DNA of 64,000 nt. Source: Candidatus Tumulicola sp. (GTDB lineage Bacteria > Vulcanimicrobiota > Vulcanimicrobiia > Eremiobacterales > Eremiobacteraceae). The translations under genes were made by a program, and so were the position numbers. The DNA lies in the NCBI GenBank assembly GCA_035601835.1, contig DATNNM010000010.1, forward strand, positions 1 through 64,000, written 5' to 3'. Below are positions 63,957 to 64,000 of this stretch, in pieces. The notes below the pieces were generated by a model. The model was not told where the DNA came from. It did no database searches and worked only from the letters and a program-made list of their open reading frames with translations. Within the stretch, counting starts at the first letter, position 1. Each line of letters opens with the position of its first letter.

Positions 63957-64000
63957 TTATCCCGCGAGGATTTTCAGGTGGCGCTTCACCGCTTCGGCCA
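63957..64000 (-). CDS. C-terminal end of a gene cut by the window edge
   Basis: On minus, the frame AEAVKRHLKILAG followed by TAA at 63959-63957 is a plausible last 13 codons of a gene entering from the right. No identification is possible from this length. Confidence 0.3.
   Translation of the reverse strand, partial: AEAVKRHLKILAG

Overview
The window is high-GC bacterial DNA from an organism that is probably a deep-branching, Gram-negative-like member of the Terrabacteria. Candidatus Eremiobacterota (WPS-2) or a relative is my best guess. The pointers are: a sigma-H-type sigma factor in a Firmicutes-like gene block, tandem-UVR-type ClpC, C+ zinc-ribbon L28, many secreted proteins with Pro-Thr linkers, an NHL-like lipoprotein with 'GNxxPxxxI' repeats, and a family of short palindromic repeats. 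The assignment is inference from gene content, not from a marker-gene tree.

Left part (1-20 kb). The minus strand carries the 5' end of tuf and five tRNA genes. Read in transcription order these are Thr(TGT), Tyr(GTA), Gly(TCC), Thr(GGT), Arg(CCT), then tuf. Apart from Arg this is the order and anticodon set of the Escherichia coli thrU-tyrU-glyT-thrT-tufB operon, here pulled apart over about 16 kb by inserted accessory genes. The insertions include nicotinamidase, an alpha/beta hydrolase, a MacB/DevC-type ABC exporter with a diiron protein, several exported proteins and lipoproteins, a nickel/cobalt-type RcnR-NicO efflux cassette, and lysine 2,3-aminomutase with an Lrp regulator.

20-28.6 kb is a compact minus-strand housekeeping block: hemW, PIN-TRAM (yacL), ispD, ispF, gltX, cysE, cysS, rlmB, sigH. 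Most neighbours overlap by a few bases. The order matches the Bacillus yacL-ispD-ispF-gltX-cysE-cysS-rlmB-sigH region.

28.6-43.5 kb holds a fatty-acid kinase/acyl-phosphate set (fakA, plsX, degV/fakB), rpmB with a near-consensus promoter, and a long minus-strand run: cmk, plsC, ispH, polyprenyl diphosphate synthase, a 1121-residue double GT-C glycosyltransferase, a DPM1-like GT2, yebC, a PASTA protein without a kinase domain, rpe and thiL. Isoprenoid precursor, lipid carrier and two glycosyltransferase steps are thus adjacent.

43.5-55.6 kb interleaves two amino-acid catabolic routes on opposite strands. Histidine use (hutH, hutU, pirin, ftcD, hutI, then an RsbW-like ATPase) is on plus. Leucine use (methylcrotonyl-CoA carboxylase alpha and beta, methylglutaconyl-CoA hydratase, HMG-CoA lyase) is on minus.

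55.6-64 kb carries a pyrophosphate-type phosphofructokinase, two of three paralogous small membrane proteins, clpC, a FolK-FolE2 fusion, an S41 peptidase and a VOC protein.

The most striking non-genic signal is a family of 21 short hairpins. Their stems vary with full compensation, and all have a 3' foot ending CTAC(A) or a variant, which is GTAG on the other strand. Twenty of 21 lie in one orientation. They sit between genes but also inside cysS and the NicO transporter, and they supply the stop codons of ispH and a VOC gene. They look like REP elements of the RAYT-mobilised kind; no transposase is in the window.
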